Below, in pieces: positions 25,206 to 33,462 of a DNA stretch of 64,000 nt. The notes under the pieces are model-generated. The model ran no database searches, was not told the origin of the DNA, and saw nothing but the letters and a program-made list of their open reading frames with translations. Origin of the DNA: Amycolatopsis keratiniphila subsp. keratiniphila (GTDB lineage Bacteria; Actinomycetota; Actinomycetes; Mycobacteriales; Pseudonocardiaceae); NCBI RefSeq assembly GCF_001620365.2, contig NZ_LQMT02000019.1, positions 12,912-76,911 on the forward strand, given 5' to 3'. Position 1 is the first letter of the stretch, and every line of letters begins with the position of its first letter. The position numbers were made by a program, and so were the translations under genes.

Positions 25206-25973
25206 TCAGATCTTGCGGAAACGCGCGTCCAGTAGCGCGAAGACACCGAACGCGGCGATGCCTGCCGCGAGTGCGAGGAGCATCGGGCCGCCGTAGGGCT
25301 GAGCGGAGAGCGTCTTCAGCGCCGCGTCGAGGCCACTCGCCTTGGCCGGGTCGAAGGTGACCGCGGCGATGATCGTCAGCACGCCGATGGTCCCGTACGC
25401 GGCGGAGAGCGCGATCCAGCCGATCTGCCCGAGCCGGATCGTCAGTGTCCTGGCCGTCCCGGCGGCGCCGCCGAAGTCGAGCTCCCGCACGAAGGTCTTC
25501 CGGAGTCCGCGTTGGGCGAGGAACACCGCCACCGCGACGACGGCGACTCCGGCGATGGTCACCAGTGCGGGCCCGTAGGACTCCGCGAGGATCCCGGCCA
25601 CGAGGGAGCTTTGGCCGTCGTCGGCGCCCGCGAGGGCGATCTTCACCGCGCTGTAGGAGACCAGGCCGTACAACACCACCTCGATCCCGCTGACGAACCT
25701 GCGCACGGTCCGCCGCCGCGTCTTCACGTGCCGGTGCCCGGTGATCACCTCGCCGAGCTGCCACATCGCCAGCACGGCGAGACCGGCCGCGATCAGCCAC
25801 AGCAGCCACGCGCCTCCTTCGGCGACGACGATCTGCAGTGCTCCCGCCTTGTCCGCCCGCGCGTGGTCGCCGAGCGCGACCTGCGCCGCGAGCCACGCCA
25901 CGAGCAGATGCACGACGGCGTAGCAGACCAGCCCACCCCGGGCGATGAGGCCGAACACCTTGCTGTCGCGCAT
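25206..25973 (-). CDS. DUF1206 membrane protein
   Basis: 255-aa integral membrane protein with six predicted TM helices arranged as three repeats of two, the DUF1206 pattern (GLIARGGLVCYAVVHLLVAWL, VSGIEVVLYGLVSYSAVKIAL, GQIGWIALSAAYGTIGVLTII). Each repeat opens with a short Arg/Gly-containing turn before a small-residue-rich helix. Function unknown. Start at 25973 (MRDSKVFGL) chosen because the first repeat begins there; the in-frame upstream stretch is Pro/Arg-rich and not protein-like. Same strand as the DUF2252 gene and possibly cotranscribed with it. Confidence 0.85.
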   Translation of the reverse strand: MRDSKVFGLIARGGLVCYAVVHLLVAWLAAQVALGDHARADKAGALQIVVAEGGAWLLWLIAAGLAVLAMWQLGEVITGHRHVKTRRRTVRRFVSGIEVVLYGLVSYSAVKIALAGADDGQSSLVAGILAESYGPALVTIAGVAVVAVAVFLAQRGLRKTFVRELDFGGAAGTARTLTIRLGQIGWIALSAAYGTIGVLTIIAAVTFDPAKASGLDAALKTLSAQPYGGPMLLALAAGIAAFGVFALLDARFRKI

Positions 25974-26034
25974 CGGGCGATCCTCGCCGAGCCGGTGTCC
26001 GCTCACCAGGCCCGGCCGGAGCAACCTGTCCGGT

Positions 26035-27612
26035 TCACCGCAGTTTGGCGAAGGTCTCGGGAAGCCGTGCCGCGAGCCTGCGGGTCGCGAGAACACCGCC
26101 GAGCCAGGCGCCCGCCACCGCGTTGAGCAGCGCGACCGCGATCGTCGCCGCCCCGAACCAGGTGGGGAGCGAGTCTCCGGCGAAGGTCAGCACCGCGGCC
26201 ATCGCGGACGTCGGCGCGGTCGCCCACAGCTGGATCTGGAACGCGGCGAAGATCCCGACGGTGTTCTCCCCGGCGTCCGTGGCGTTGACGCGCCGGTGCG
26301 GATCCACTCCGGGTGTCGCGCCGAGCACCGACATCAGCAGCGCGGTGCCGCAACCGACGCCGAGCAGCGCGATCAGTACCGCGAGGATCGGCACCGCGTA
26401 GGCGAAGATCCCGGTCACGGCCATCATCGCCGCCGACAGGACGAGCGCGGGGAGTCCGAAAAGGACGGTTAGACCGAGCTGGCGGCCCAGGACGTCGGCG
26501 CGGACGGCCGTCGGGCTCTCGGCCACCACGAGCTGCCACAGCGCGGTGCCGTCCTGGCCGTAGAGGTTCGCGCCGCTGAGCGCCACGGTGAGCGCGACGG
26601 CGACCCCGGCCAGCCCGGCGATCTCGGGCACCCCGGCGATCGCACCGTAGACCGCGATGAACACGCCGAACCAGATCGCCGAACGCACCTCCAGGCTTCG
26701 CCACGGATCCCGCCACCAGGTGCGGAGTTCCTTGCCGACGACGGCGCCGAGAGGGCTCGAGGGGAGGCGCCGGGCCCGTGTGAGGACGCGGCTGCCCAGT
26801 GGCCGACGGCGGCGCCGCACCGTCCGATTCCCGACCTGCGGGGTCGACAGCGCGATCGCGGCCGCCACCACGACCGCCGTCGCGGCGGCAAGGATGGCCA
26901 GCGAGCCGAGCGCGGGGAACAGCCGTCCGGCCCCCATCTCACCGGCGGCTCGCAGCGGAAGCCCGAAAGGCGTCCATTCCAGAACCGTGCGGGCGGGGAT
27001 CGCGCCGAAGCCCTCACGCAGGAATACCGGGACCGACTCCAGCACCGGCCGGACGACGGCCCAGCCTGCCGTCATCGAAGACAGCAGCAGGCCGTATTGG
27101 ACGGCCGCCAGTTCGACACCGAGGTGTGTGCGCATCGCCGCGCCGAGCAAGGCGTAGACGGTCCGGGAAAGCGCCACCACGAACACGACCAGGAGGGCCG
27201 CTCCGACGATCGCCGTGGCGGCCGAAGCGATCGCCGTGGTGCCGTCCGCTTCGGTGAGCGCGTACGGGACGAGCGCCAAGGCCGCGATTGTCGTCACCAC
27301 GCCGCCGACCCCGGCGAACGCGGCCGCCAGGAGACCGGCCCCGAGCCCGCGCCGCGGGAGGGGCAGGAGGGTGAAGTACTCCGGGCGCAGCATCGCGGCG
27401 CCGGAGGTGAGGACGGGGCCGATCATCCAGCCCGCCGTCCAGCATGCCAGGACGAGCAGCAGCACGTCCGTGCGGGCGGCGGGCTCCGCGACGAACACGA
27501 CCGCCCAGGTGACCGCGGCCGCCAGGACCCCGGCGACGAGGCCGAGTACTCGTTTCCAGCCGAGGGTGTGCCGCTGGATCGCGAGCTTCAGCCGGATCAA
27601 GTCGCCAACCAC
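26035..27612 (-). CDS. ABC exporter permease (multi-TM)
   Basis: 525-aa membrane protein with about 12 hydrophobic segments and no ATPase domain. It opens VVGDLIRLKLAIQRHTLGWKR, then LVLACWTAGWMIGPVLTSGAAML. A hydrophilic loop rich in Arg (VRRRRRPLGSRVLTRARRLP) lies mid-protein, and RTWWRDPWRS precedes the second half, as in ABC-2-like permeases of antibiotic or lipid exporters. GTG at 27612 lies inside the 3' end of the ATPase gene and is preceded by GGAGGAGG. This pairs it with the ATPase and argues against the much longer open frame that continues upstream. Confidence 0.87.
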   Translation of the reverse strand: MVGDLIRLKLAIQRHTLGWKRVLGLVAGVLAAAVTWAVVFVAEPAARTDVLLLVLACWTAGWMIGPVLTSGAAMLRPEYFTLLPLPRRGLGAGLLAAAFAGVGGVVTTIAALALVPYALTEADGTTAIASAATAIVGAALLVVFVVALSRTVYALLGAAMRTHLGVELAAVQYGLLLSSMTAGWAVVRPVLESVPVFLREGFGAIPARTVLEWTPFGLPLRAAGEMGAGRLFPALGSLAILAAATAVVVAAAIALSTPQVGNRTVRRRRRPLGSRVLTRARRLPSSPLGAVVGKELRTWWRDPWRSLEVRSAIWFGVFIAVYGAIAGVPEIAGLAGVAVALTVALSGANLYGQDGTALWQLVVAESPTAVRADVLGRQLGLTVLFGLPALVLSAAMMAVTGIFAYAVPILAVLIALLGVGCGTALLMSVLGATPGVDPHRRVNATDAGENTVGIFAAFQIQLWATAPTSAMAAVLTFAGDSLPTWFGAATIAVALLNAVAGAWLGGVLATRRLAARLPETFAKLR

Positions 27613-28370
27613 AGCAGATCCTCCTCCCCGATACCGCGCTCGCCGATGAGCCGGACGAAGACGTCCTCGAGGGTCGACTCGCCGCGTACTTCGGCGAGCG
27701 TGCCGCTGGTCACCACCCGGCCGTCCGCGATGACGGCCACCCGGTCGCACAGGTCCTCGACCAACGACATCACGTGCGACGAGATGACGACGGAGCCACC
27801 GGCGGCGACGAACCGCAGCAACATCCCCCGCAGCACCCGCGCCGAGACCGGGTCGACGGCCTCGAACGGCTCGTCGAGCACGAGCACCTTGGGCGCGTGC
27901 AGCAACGCCGTCGCCAGACCGATCTTCTTGCGCATCCCGGTCGAGTACTCGATGACGAGCACCCCGTGTTCCTCGGCTTCGTCGAGTTCGAGGAGCCGCA
28001 GCAGTTCGGCCGTCCGGGAGCGGACGACGGCGGCGTCCATACCCCGGAGCAACCCCCAGTAGGTGAGCAGTTCGGCACCGGTGAGGCGTTCCGGGAGGGC
28101 GAGGCCGTCGGGCAGGACACCGAGGATCGCCTTGGCCTTCACCGGTTCCGCCCAGACGTCGACGCCGTGGACCACGGCGGTCCCGGCGTCCGGGCGGAGG
28201 AGCCCGACCGCCATCGCGAGCGAGGTGGTCTTGCCCGCGCCGTTCGGGCCGACCAGCCCGGTCAGCGACCCGGTCGGCACGGCGAGGGTGACGCGGTCGG
28301 CGGCCGTCTTCCCGGAGAACGTCTTCGTCAGCCCGTCCAGCCTCAGGGCGGGCGCGGTTTCGGTCTGCAT
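27597..28370 (-). CDS. ABC exporter ATPase
   Basis: 257-aa ATP-binding protein: Walker A GPNGAGKTTSLAMAVG, Q-loop GVLPDGLALPERLTG, a divergent signature YSTGMRKKIGLATAL in place of LSGGQ, and Walker B VLVLDEPFEAVDP. The altered signature is common in ABC-2-type exporters of the BcrA/drrA class. Start at 28370 (MQTETAPAL) fits the domain onset. It overlaps the permease gene by 16 bp and is divergent from a two-component pair that may control it. Confidence 0.9.
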   Translation of the reverse strand: MQTETAPALRLDGLTKTFSGKTAADRVTLAVPTGSLTGLVGPNGAGKTTSLAMAVGLLRPDAGTAVVHGVDVWAEPVKAKAILGVLPDGLALPERLTGAELLTYWGLLRGMDAAVVRSRTAELLRLLELDEAEEHGVLVIEYSTGMRKKIGLATALLHAPKVLVLDEPFEAVDPVSARVLRGMLLRFVAAGGSVVISSHVMSLVEDLCDRVAVIADGRVVTSGTLAEVRGESTLEDVFVRLIGERGIGEEDLLWLAT

Positions 28371-28489
28371 GGGGCCACGATGACCTGAGCCACGCGGGTG
28401 GCACCGCGGTCCCCGGGACGGAACCGATGGCCGGATGGCCTGGAAAATCGTGGCCACCCGGCCTGCCCGCCCTTGCCTACACTGCGAGG

Positions 28490-29740
28490 GTGGCCGTGAC
28501 GGTGGACCGCTGGATGCTGCCGGGCGAGCTCGCCCGCGCCGACGAGCAGGGGGAGTCGTCCGGCAGGCGCACGCCCCGGGACTGGGCCGTGGACGTCACG
28601 ATGTTCTCGATCGCGGCGCTCGTCTGGTTTCTCGAATTCGAGTACTTCGTGCTGCCGAACGTGCTGGACCTGCCGTATTGGGCGCGCGTGGCCGACCCGG
28701 TCGCGGGCGCGGTGGTCTGCCTGGCGATCTGGTGGCGGCGACGGTTCCCGGTGGCAGGCGGTCTGCTCGCGGCGACGGCCGGGGCGCTGGCGAACACCGC
28801 CGCGGCCGCGATGATCCTGCTGCTGTTCTCTCTCGCGTTGCACCGCGGCTGGAAACCGGCGGTGCCGATCACGTCGGTGGCGGTGCTGATCAGCGTCCCC
28901 TACATCCACTCGTACTTCCCCGGCGCGGCGGGCAGGCCGCTGCCGTGGCTGATCAGCCTGGTGCTCGGGGCGGCGCTCGTGGTGACGACCGGGATCGGGG
29001 TGCGCGCCCGCCGCCAGGTCGTACTGGCTTTGCGGATGCGCGCGGACGCCGAGCGGCGAGAGCACACGCGCGAACTGGAGGAGAGCCGCCGCGCCGAACG
29101 CCAGCGCATCGCGCGCGAGATGCACGACGTGCTCGCACACCGGATCTCCCTGCTCGCGGTGCACGCCGGTGCCCTGGAGTACCGCACCGCGCAGGCGGAA
29201 CGCGGGGCCGCGCCGGAACCTTCGGCGGCCGAGGTCCGTGACGTGGTGGCGGTCGTGCGGTCCAACGCCAATCAGGCTCTGGAGGAACTGCGGGAGGTGC
29301 TCGACCTGCTGCGTCAGCGGCCCGACGGCGAAGACGGTCGTGAGGCGCCTCAGCCGACAGTGGCCCGGCTCCCGGCCCTCGTCGACGAAGCCCGGCTCAG
29401 CGGACAGCAGGTCCGGGCCGGGTTCTCCGGAGGACTCGGCGACCTGAGGCCGCAGGTGCAGCGGACGATCTACCGGATCGTCCAAGAAGGACTGACGAAC
29501 GCGCGCAAACACGCTCCCGGCGCGGCCGTCGAGGTGCTGGTGAGCGACGCCGCGGCAGGCGAAGTGGTGGTGCAGGTGGTCAACGTCGCCCCGATCGGCG
29601 TCACCACGAGCGAGATCCCCGGTGCCGGAGCGGGTCTGACCGGGCTGGCCGAGCGGGTCGCCCTGCACGGCGGGGAACTCTCCAGGGAGATCACCGACGG
29701 CGAGTTCCGCCTGCGGGCCCGGATACCGTGCCCGTCGTGA
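28490..29740 (+). CDS. Sensor histidine kinase, NarL-type (HisKA_3)
   Basis: 416-aa membrane kinase. It has about five TM helices in the first 190 residues (VDVTMFSIAALVWFLEFEYFVL onward). The dimerisation helix carries AERQRIAREMHDVLAHRISLLAVHAGAL with phospho-acceptor His in EMHDVLAH, and the HATPase domain ends GAGLTGLAERVALHGG. GTG at 28490 lies 7 bp after a TACACT -10 hexamer (28478-28483), so the mRNA is probably leaderless; a GTG two codons later is possible. Divergent from the ABC exporter genes; this kinase/transporter neighbourhood is typical of drug- or envelope-stress responses. Confidence 0.9.
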   Translation: MAVTVDRWMLPGELARADEQGESSGRRTPRDWAVDVTMFSIAALVWFLEFEYFVLPNVLDLPYWARVADPVAGAVVCLAIWWRRRFPVAGGLLAATAGALANTAAAAMILLLFSLALHRGWKPAVPITSVAVLISVPYIHSYFPGAAGRPLPWLISLVLGAALVVTTGIGVRARRQVVLALRMRADAERREHTRELEESRRAERQRIAREMHDVLAHRISLLAVHAGALEYRTAQAERGAAPEPSAAEVRDVVAVVRSNANQALEELREVLDLLRQRPDGEDGREAPQPTVARLPALVDEARLSGQQVRAGFSGGLGDLRPQVQRTIYRIVQEGLTNARKHAPGAAVEVLVSDAAAGEVVVQVVNVAPIGVTTSEIPGAGAGLTGLAERVALHGGELSREITDGEFRLRARIPCPS

Positions 29741-30387
29741 TCAAGGTGCTCGTGGTCGACGACGATCCTCTGGTCCGTGGCGGGCTCAGGCTCATGCTGG
29801 GCGGGGCGACCGACGTGGAGGTCGTCGGCGAAGCGGCCGACGGCGCCGAGGTGAGTGACGCCGTGTCCCGGCTGAGCCCGGACGTCGTGCTGATGGACGT
29901 CCGGATGCCGGTGCTCGACGGCATCACCGCCACCGCCGCCGTCGGCAAGCGCACCGGCGGCCCGGCACCCGCCGTGGTCATGCTGACGACCTTCGACGCC
30001 GACGAGACCGTGCTCGCCGCCCTGCGCGCGGGTGCGGCGGGTTTCCTGCTCAAGCACACCCCGCCGGAGCAGATCGTGGACGCGGTGAGGCGCGCGGCGG
30101 CGGGGGAGCCGGTCCTGTCGCCGGACGTCGCCCGGACGGTGATCGCCATGGCGGCGCGGCAAGGGCCGGACCCCGGTGCCGCGAAAACCAGGATGGACCT
30201 GCTGACCGAACGGGAACGCCAAGTCGCGGACGCGGTCGCGGAAGGGCTGAACAACGCGGAGATCGCCGAGCGGCTGCACCTTTCGCGGTCCAGCATCAAG
30301 GCCACGATCTCCAGCGCGCTGACCCGGCTCGGCCTGACCAACCGGATCCAGCTGGCGATCGTCGCCCATGAGGCGGGCCGTACTTGA
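29737..30387 (+). CDS. NarL-family response regulator
   Basis: 216-aa regulator: VIKVLVVDDDPLVRGGLRL at the start, phospho-acceptor D54 in VLMDVRMPVLDG, conserved Lys in GFLLKHTPPEQI, and LuxR HTH LTERERQVADAVAEGLNN at about 150-210. GTG at 29737 overlaps the kinase stop (GTGA); an in-frame GTG nine bases earlier is an alternative. Cognate partner of the kinase upstream, and likely regulator of the divergent ABC exporter. Confidence 0.92.
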   Translation: MIKVLVVDDDPLVRGGLRLMLGGATDVEVVGEAADGAEVSDAVSRLSPDVVLMDVRMPVLDGITATAAVGKRTGGPAPAVVMLTTFDADETVLAALRAGAAGFLLKHTPPEQIVDAVRRAAAGEPVLSPDVARTVIAMAARQGPDPGAAKTRMDLLTERERQVADAVAEGLNNAEIAERLHLSRSSIKATISSALTRLGLTNRIQLAIVAHEAGRT

Positions 30388-30444
30388 TCTCCACCTAGGT
30401 GGAGGGTGAAGGCTCGGGTTCACCATCGGTTTCGAGGAGTGAAC

Positions 30445-30804
30445 ATGAGCGAGGACAAGGGTTTCTACTCGATCATCGAGTACGCGGTCGACGGGCCGGA
30501 GACCCAAACGGCTTTGGTGGAGGCCTTCGCCGCCATCCAGGACCGCTGGGTCCGGTTCTATCCGGGATACGTCTCGGCTCGCTTCCACGCGAGTGTGGAC
30601 GGCACGCGGGTCGTCAACGTCGTCAGCTGGGCGAGCGAGGCGGACTACCGGCATTTCGAGGAGACGTCGGACACCGCCGGACGGCTCGCGGCCATCCAGG
30701 CGGCGCTCGACGGCCTGCCCGGTGAGGTGGAGTCGCTGGCGAGTGCGAATCCCCGCTACCGCGTCGTCCGGGAGACCGGCCCCGGCCCGCGGACCGCTGA
30801 CTGA
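30445..30804 (+). CDS. ABM-fold antibiotic biosynthesis monooxygenase-like protein
   Basis: 119-aa single-domain protein: FYSIIEYAVDGPETQTALVEAFA, then FYPGYVSARFHASVDGTRVVNVVSWASEADYRHFE, characteristic of ABM-fold dimers. Members include haem-degrading and quinone-forming monooxygenases, but catalytic residues vary and a specific activity cannot be assigned. ATG at 30445 preceded by GAGGAGTG. The last 49 bp overlap the end of the convergent DJ-1 gene. It is 57 bp downstream of the regulator gene on the same strand. Confidence 0.82.
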   Translation: MSEDKGFYSIIEYAVDGPETQTALVEAFAAIQDRWVRFYPGYVSARFHASVDGTRVVNVVSWASEADYRHFEETSDTAGRLAAIQAALDGLPGEVESLASANPRYRVVRETGPGPRTAD

Positions 30805-32153
30805 CCCGAGGCCGGAAGTCCGGTCCGAAGAGGACGGCGGGCACGGCGGTAGCGGGCTCGGAGGCCGAGGGCCACGAGCAGGCCGAGGACCGCGAGCGCG
30901 AACGGGCGGAGCGTGACCTTCCACGGCCACGCTCCGCCGTCGAGCGCGAGATGTTCCGTCCCGTACTCCAGTGTCCTGGCCGTCCACCGCGTGGTCGCGG
31001 TGTCGGTGGTGCGCGCCAGGTCTTCGAGTACGGCGTCGAACGGGAACCCGGGGCCGGTGTGCAGGTACACCGGTGAGAGCGCGGAGTACCGGTCGGCGGC
31101 GTGACTCGCGGCGGCGTCCGCGCCGGGGACGACGAGCCGGTCTTCCGGCGCCGGCGTGCCGCGTGGGACGAAGGTCAGTCCGTGCCGGGACCGGATCGGC
31201 GAGCCGTCGAGACCGACGGCCGTCGTCTCGACCGCCAGCGACTGGCCGTAGGTGTCGAACACCGCGGCGAGTTCGAGTTCCCGGATCCCGGGAGTCAGCA
31301 GGACCCCCAGCATCGGCTTGTCCCACCGGAAGGCGGTGTTGAACCCGACGACGGTGTCCGCCGCTTCGAAGCCGTTTTGCGTCATCGGTGCGCTCGATCC
31401 GGGGGAGTAGTGGGTCCAGCCGACGGTTTCGGCCGCCTTCCGCGCGGTTTCGGTGCCGGCGAACCGCTCGGTGACGCGGAGCGCGCCGTCGATCCCGGAG
31501 AGGATCCCCGCCGTGGTCACGATGTTCCCGTCGTCGACGTAGCGAGTGCCGCGGATCCAGTCCACGGCGGGGAATTCGTCGTCGAAGCCGCCGATGCGGA
31601 TCCAGTGCGCGGTGGCCTTCCGCCCGTCGAGGAGCCCGGCCGAGGCGAGGACGCCCGAACCGTTGCAGACGCTCATGAGCAGCGAGCCCCGCGACGACTG
31701 CCGCTTCAGCCACTCGGTGACCGGTCGCGTGGTCGGCTCGCCGAGATCCGGCAACGCGGGTACCACCACGACCTCCGGGGCTTTGGCCGGGAGCAGCCGA
31801 TCGAGTTCGGCGAAGTCCAGGTCCGGGCTCAGATCGAGCCCGCCGGTCAGGGTGACCGGCCGGGCCTGCGGCGCGACGGTGTAGACGTTGAACGCGCCGG
31901 ACGCCGCCAGGACCTCGTACGGTGCGAGCGTGTCGGAGACGACGGCGCCTTCGTTGCCGACGACGACCACCGCGGTCGGCTTGGCGGGATCGTGCGCCTT
32001 GCGTACCGGCGGCGGCGCGATGCCATCGGTTCTCGATGTGTAGCGATTCTCGAAGCCGGCGTCGAGCGTGACGGCGCCGAGCGTGACCGGGAGTGCCAGC
32101 GCGGCGACGGTGAACGCCAGCACGGTCAGCGTGACACGGACGATGGAGCGCAT
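30756..32153 (-). CDS. Membrane-anchored tandem DJ-1/PfpI (GATase-1-like) protein
   Basis: 465-aa protein. An N-terminal TM or signal-anchor (VTLTVLAFTVAALALPVTLGAV) precedes a DJ-1/PfpI domain (AVVVVGNEGAVVSDTLAPYEVL; nucleophile Cys in LLMSVCNGSGVLASAGLLDG, then TAHW). A second, degenerate DJ-1-like domain follows from about residue 270 (MLGVLLTPGIRELELAAVFDTYG) with no Cys elbow. A C-terminal TM helix (FALAVLGLLVALGL) and basic tail end the chain. The domains resemble those of AraC/GlxA-type regulators without the HTH. The catalytic domains probably face outside. ATG starts 2 bp after the partner membrane-protein gene. Function unknown. Confidence 0.82.
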   Translation of the reverse strand: MRSIVRVTLTVLAFTVAALALPVTLGAVTLDAGFENRYTSRTDGIAPPPVRKAHDPAKPTAVVVVGNEGAVVSDTLAPYEVLAASGAFNVYTVAPQARPVTLTGGLDLSPDLDFAELDRLLPAKAPEVVVVPALPDLGEPTTRPVTEWLKRQSSRGSLLMSVCNGSGVLASAGLLDGRKATAHWIRIGGFDDEFPAVDWIRGTRYVDDGNIVTTAGILSGIDGALRVTERFAGTETARKAAETVGWTHYSPGSSAPMTQNGFEAADTVVGFNTAFRWDKPMLGVLLTPGIRELELAAVFDTYGQSLAVETTAVGLDGSPIRSRHGLTFVPRGTPAPEDRLVVPGADAAASHAADRYSALSPVYLHTGPGFPFDAVLEDLARTTDTATTRWTARTLEYGTEHLALDGGAWPWKVTLRPFALAVLGLLVALGLRARYRRARRPLRTGLPASGQSAVRGPGPVSRTTR

Positions 32154-32155
32154 GG

Positions 32156-32554
32156 TCAGGCTCCGTACTCGGCGCGGCGGCGGAACATGGCGGCGAGCAT
32201 CGCGGGCACCATCAGCACGTGGCCGGCCGTCATCAGGGTCGACCCCGAGATCAGGCCGGTCCAGAAGAACGGCAGGAACAGCAGATAGGGCACGTACATC
32301 GCGGCCGACATCTCCGCGATCGAAGCCCAGCCGTGGCGCCGGATCCGCATCCACAGCGCCATGCCGATCGACATGTTCGTCGCCATCACCAGCGCGTTCG
32401 CGGTCACGTTCCCGGCGAGGCCCGGCCACAGGAACGACCAGACCGGTTCGAGGACGATCATCCCGGCCACCATCGAGATCAGCATCTCCACGGCGTGGCG
32501 GGTGAAGTGCAGGACGGCCTGCTTGCGGGTCTTCTGTTCGGTCGTGTGGTTCAT
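32156..32554 (-). CDS. Small four-TM membrane protein
   Basis: 132-aa integral membrane protein with four hydrophobic segments (FTRHAVEMLISMVAGMIVLE, VTANALVMATNMSIGMALWM, MYVPYLLFLPFFWTGLI, LMTAGHVLMVPAMLAAMF). Unusually Met-rich in its helices, with His residues at positions 19 and 111. I do not recognise a named family. It is separated by 2 bp from the DJ-1 membrane protein downstream, so the pair is one operon. ATG at 32554 preceded by GGGAG. Confidence 0.8.
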   Translation of the reverse strand: MNHTTEQKTRKQAVLHFTRHAVEMLISMVAGMIVLEPVWSFLWPGLAGNVTANALVMATNMSIGMALWMRIRRHGWASIAEMSAAMYVPYLLFLPFFWTGLISGSTLMTAGHVLMVPAMLAAMFRRRAEYGA

Positions 32555-32625
32555 TTCCGGCTCCCTCGGTCGTTGCGACGGGAGCAATGTTCGGTCGCGG
32601 CGGGGCACGAACGCAGGTGCCGGAA

Positions 32626-32645
32626 GTCATGTGCGAGGTCATGTG
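32626..32645. promoter_or_regulatory. Direct repeat GTCATGTG upstream of the membrane/DJ-1 operon
   Basis: Two identical octamers GTCATGTG start 12 bp apart (32626-32633 and 32638-32645), about 72 bp before the operon start. Tandem sites with this spacing could bind a dimeric activator on one face of the helix. The adjacent two-component regulator is one candidate. Weak evidence. Confidence 0.3.
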
Positions 32646-32680
32646 ACCGGGTCTTCGGATCGGTTTGGGTTCCTGAAGCG

Positions 32681-32729
32681 CGTGAAGGCCCCCTTCCCTC
32701 GGCTGAGCCGAGGGAAGGGGGCCTTCACG
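32681..32729. repeat. 23-bp perfect hairpin (GTGAAGGCC family), probable terminator
   Basis: Arms 32681-32703 and 32707-32729 are perfectly complementary with a 3-nt loop; the arm begins CGTGAAGGCCCCCTTCC. It lies between the start of the membrane/DJ-1 operon and the end of the regulator gene, both on the minus strand, so it is not at a simple 3' end. Related hairpins are at 43097-43153 and 57577-57619. Confidence 0.8.
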
Positions 32730-32820
32730 GACCGGACCCGCGATCAGCCGCGGCCAAAGTCCGGCAGGTACTCACGGAACCCTTCGCCCTAACCCGACAC
32801 GCCACTCACGAGGCCGACGC

Positions 32821-33462
32821 TCAGAACAGGCCGAGTTCCTTCGCGCGCAGCGCGGCCTGGGTACGGTCGCGCACCTGGAGCTTGGACAGGACACTCGTCA
32901 CGAGGTTCTTCACCGTGCCCTCGGCGAGGAACAGCGTCTTGGCGATCTCACGGTTGCTGCGGCCGTCCGCCAGGAGCCGGACGACCTCCAGTTCCCGGTC
33001 CGAAAGCGGGGTCACCGACGGCCGGGGTGTCTCGGCGGGCAGCCGGGCCACGCGCGCGACGAGTTTCGCCGCGACGGAAGGCTGCAGCACCGATTCGCCC
33101 CGTTGGGCCGCCACCAGCGCTTCGACCAGCCGCGTCGACGAGACGTCCTTGAGCAGATAGCCGACGGCGCCCGCGCGCAACGCGGCGAAGACGTCTTCGT
33201 CGTCGTCGAACGTCGTCAGCGCCAGGACGCGCACGCCGGGCTGCTCGGCGCGAAGCCGTGCGGTGGCCGCGATCCCGTCCAGCACAGGCATCCGCAGATC
33301 CATCAGCGCGACGTCGGGGCGGAGTTCGGCGCAGAGCCGCACGGCCTCCTCGCCGTTCGCCGCCTCGCCGACGACGTCGATCTCGGGCTGGACTTCCAGG
33401 AGGGTCGCCAGCGCTTCGCGGAACAACGCCTGGTCGTCGACGATCAGCACGCGGACGGTCAT
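32821..33462 (-). CDS. NarL-family response regulator
   Basis: 213-aa regulator: RVLIVDDQALFREALATLL, phospho-acceptor D55 in ALMDLRMPVLDG, Lys in GYLLKDVSSTRLV, and LuxR HTH LSDRELEVVRLLADGRSN. ATG at 33462 overlaps the kinase stop (ATGA), so kinase and regulator are coupled and cognate. An upstream in-frame extension overlaps the kinase in another frame and is Arg-rich, so it is rejected. Targets unknown; the neighbouring membrane/DJ-1 operon lies directly downstream on the same strand. Confidence 0.92.
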   Translation of the reverse strand: MTVRVLIVDDQALFREALATLLEVQPEIDVVGEAANGEEAVRLCAELRPDVALMDLRMPVLDGIAATARLRAEQPGVRVLALTTFDDDEDVFAALRAGAVGYLLKDVSSTRLVEALVAAQRGESVLQPSVAAKLVARVARLPAETPRPSVTPLSDRELEVVRLLADGRSNREIAKTLFLAEGTVKNLVTSVLSKLQVRDRTQAALRAKELGLF

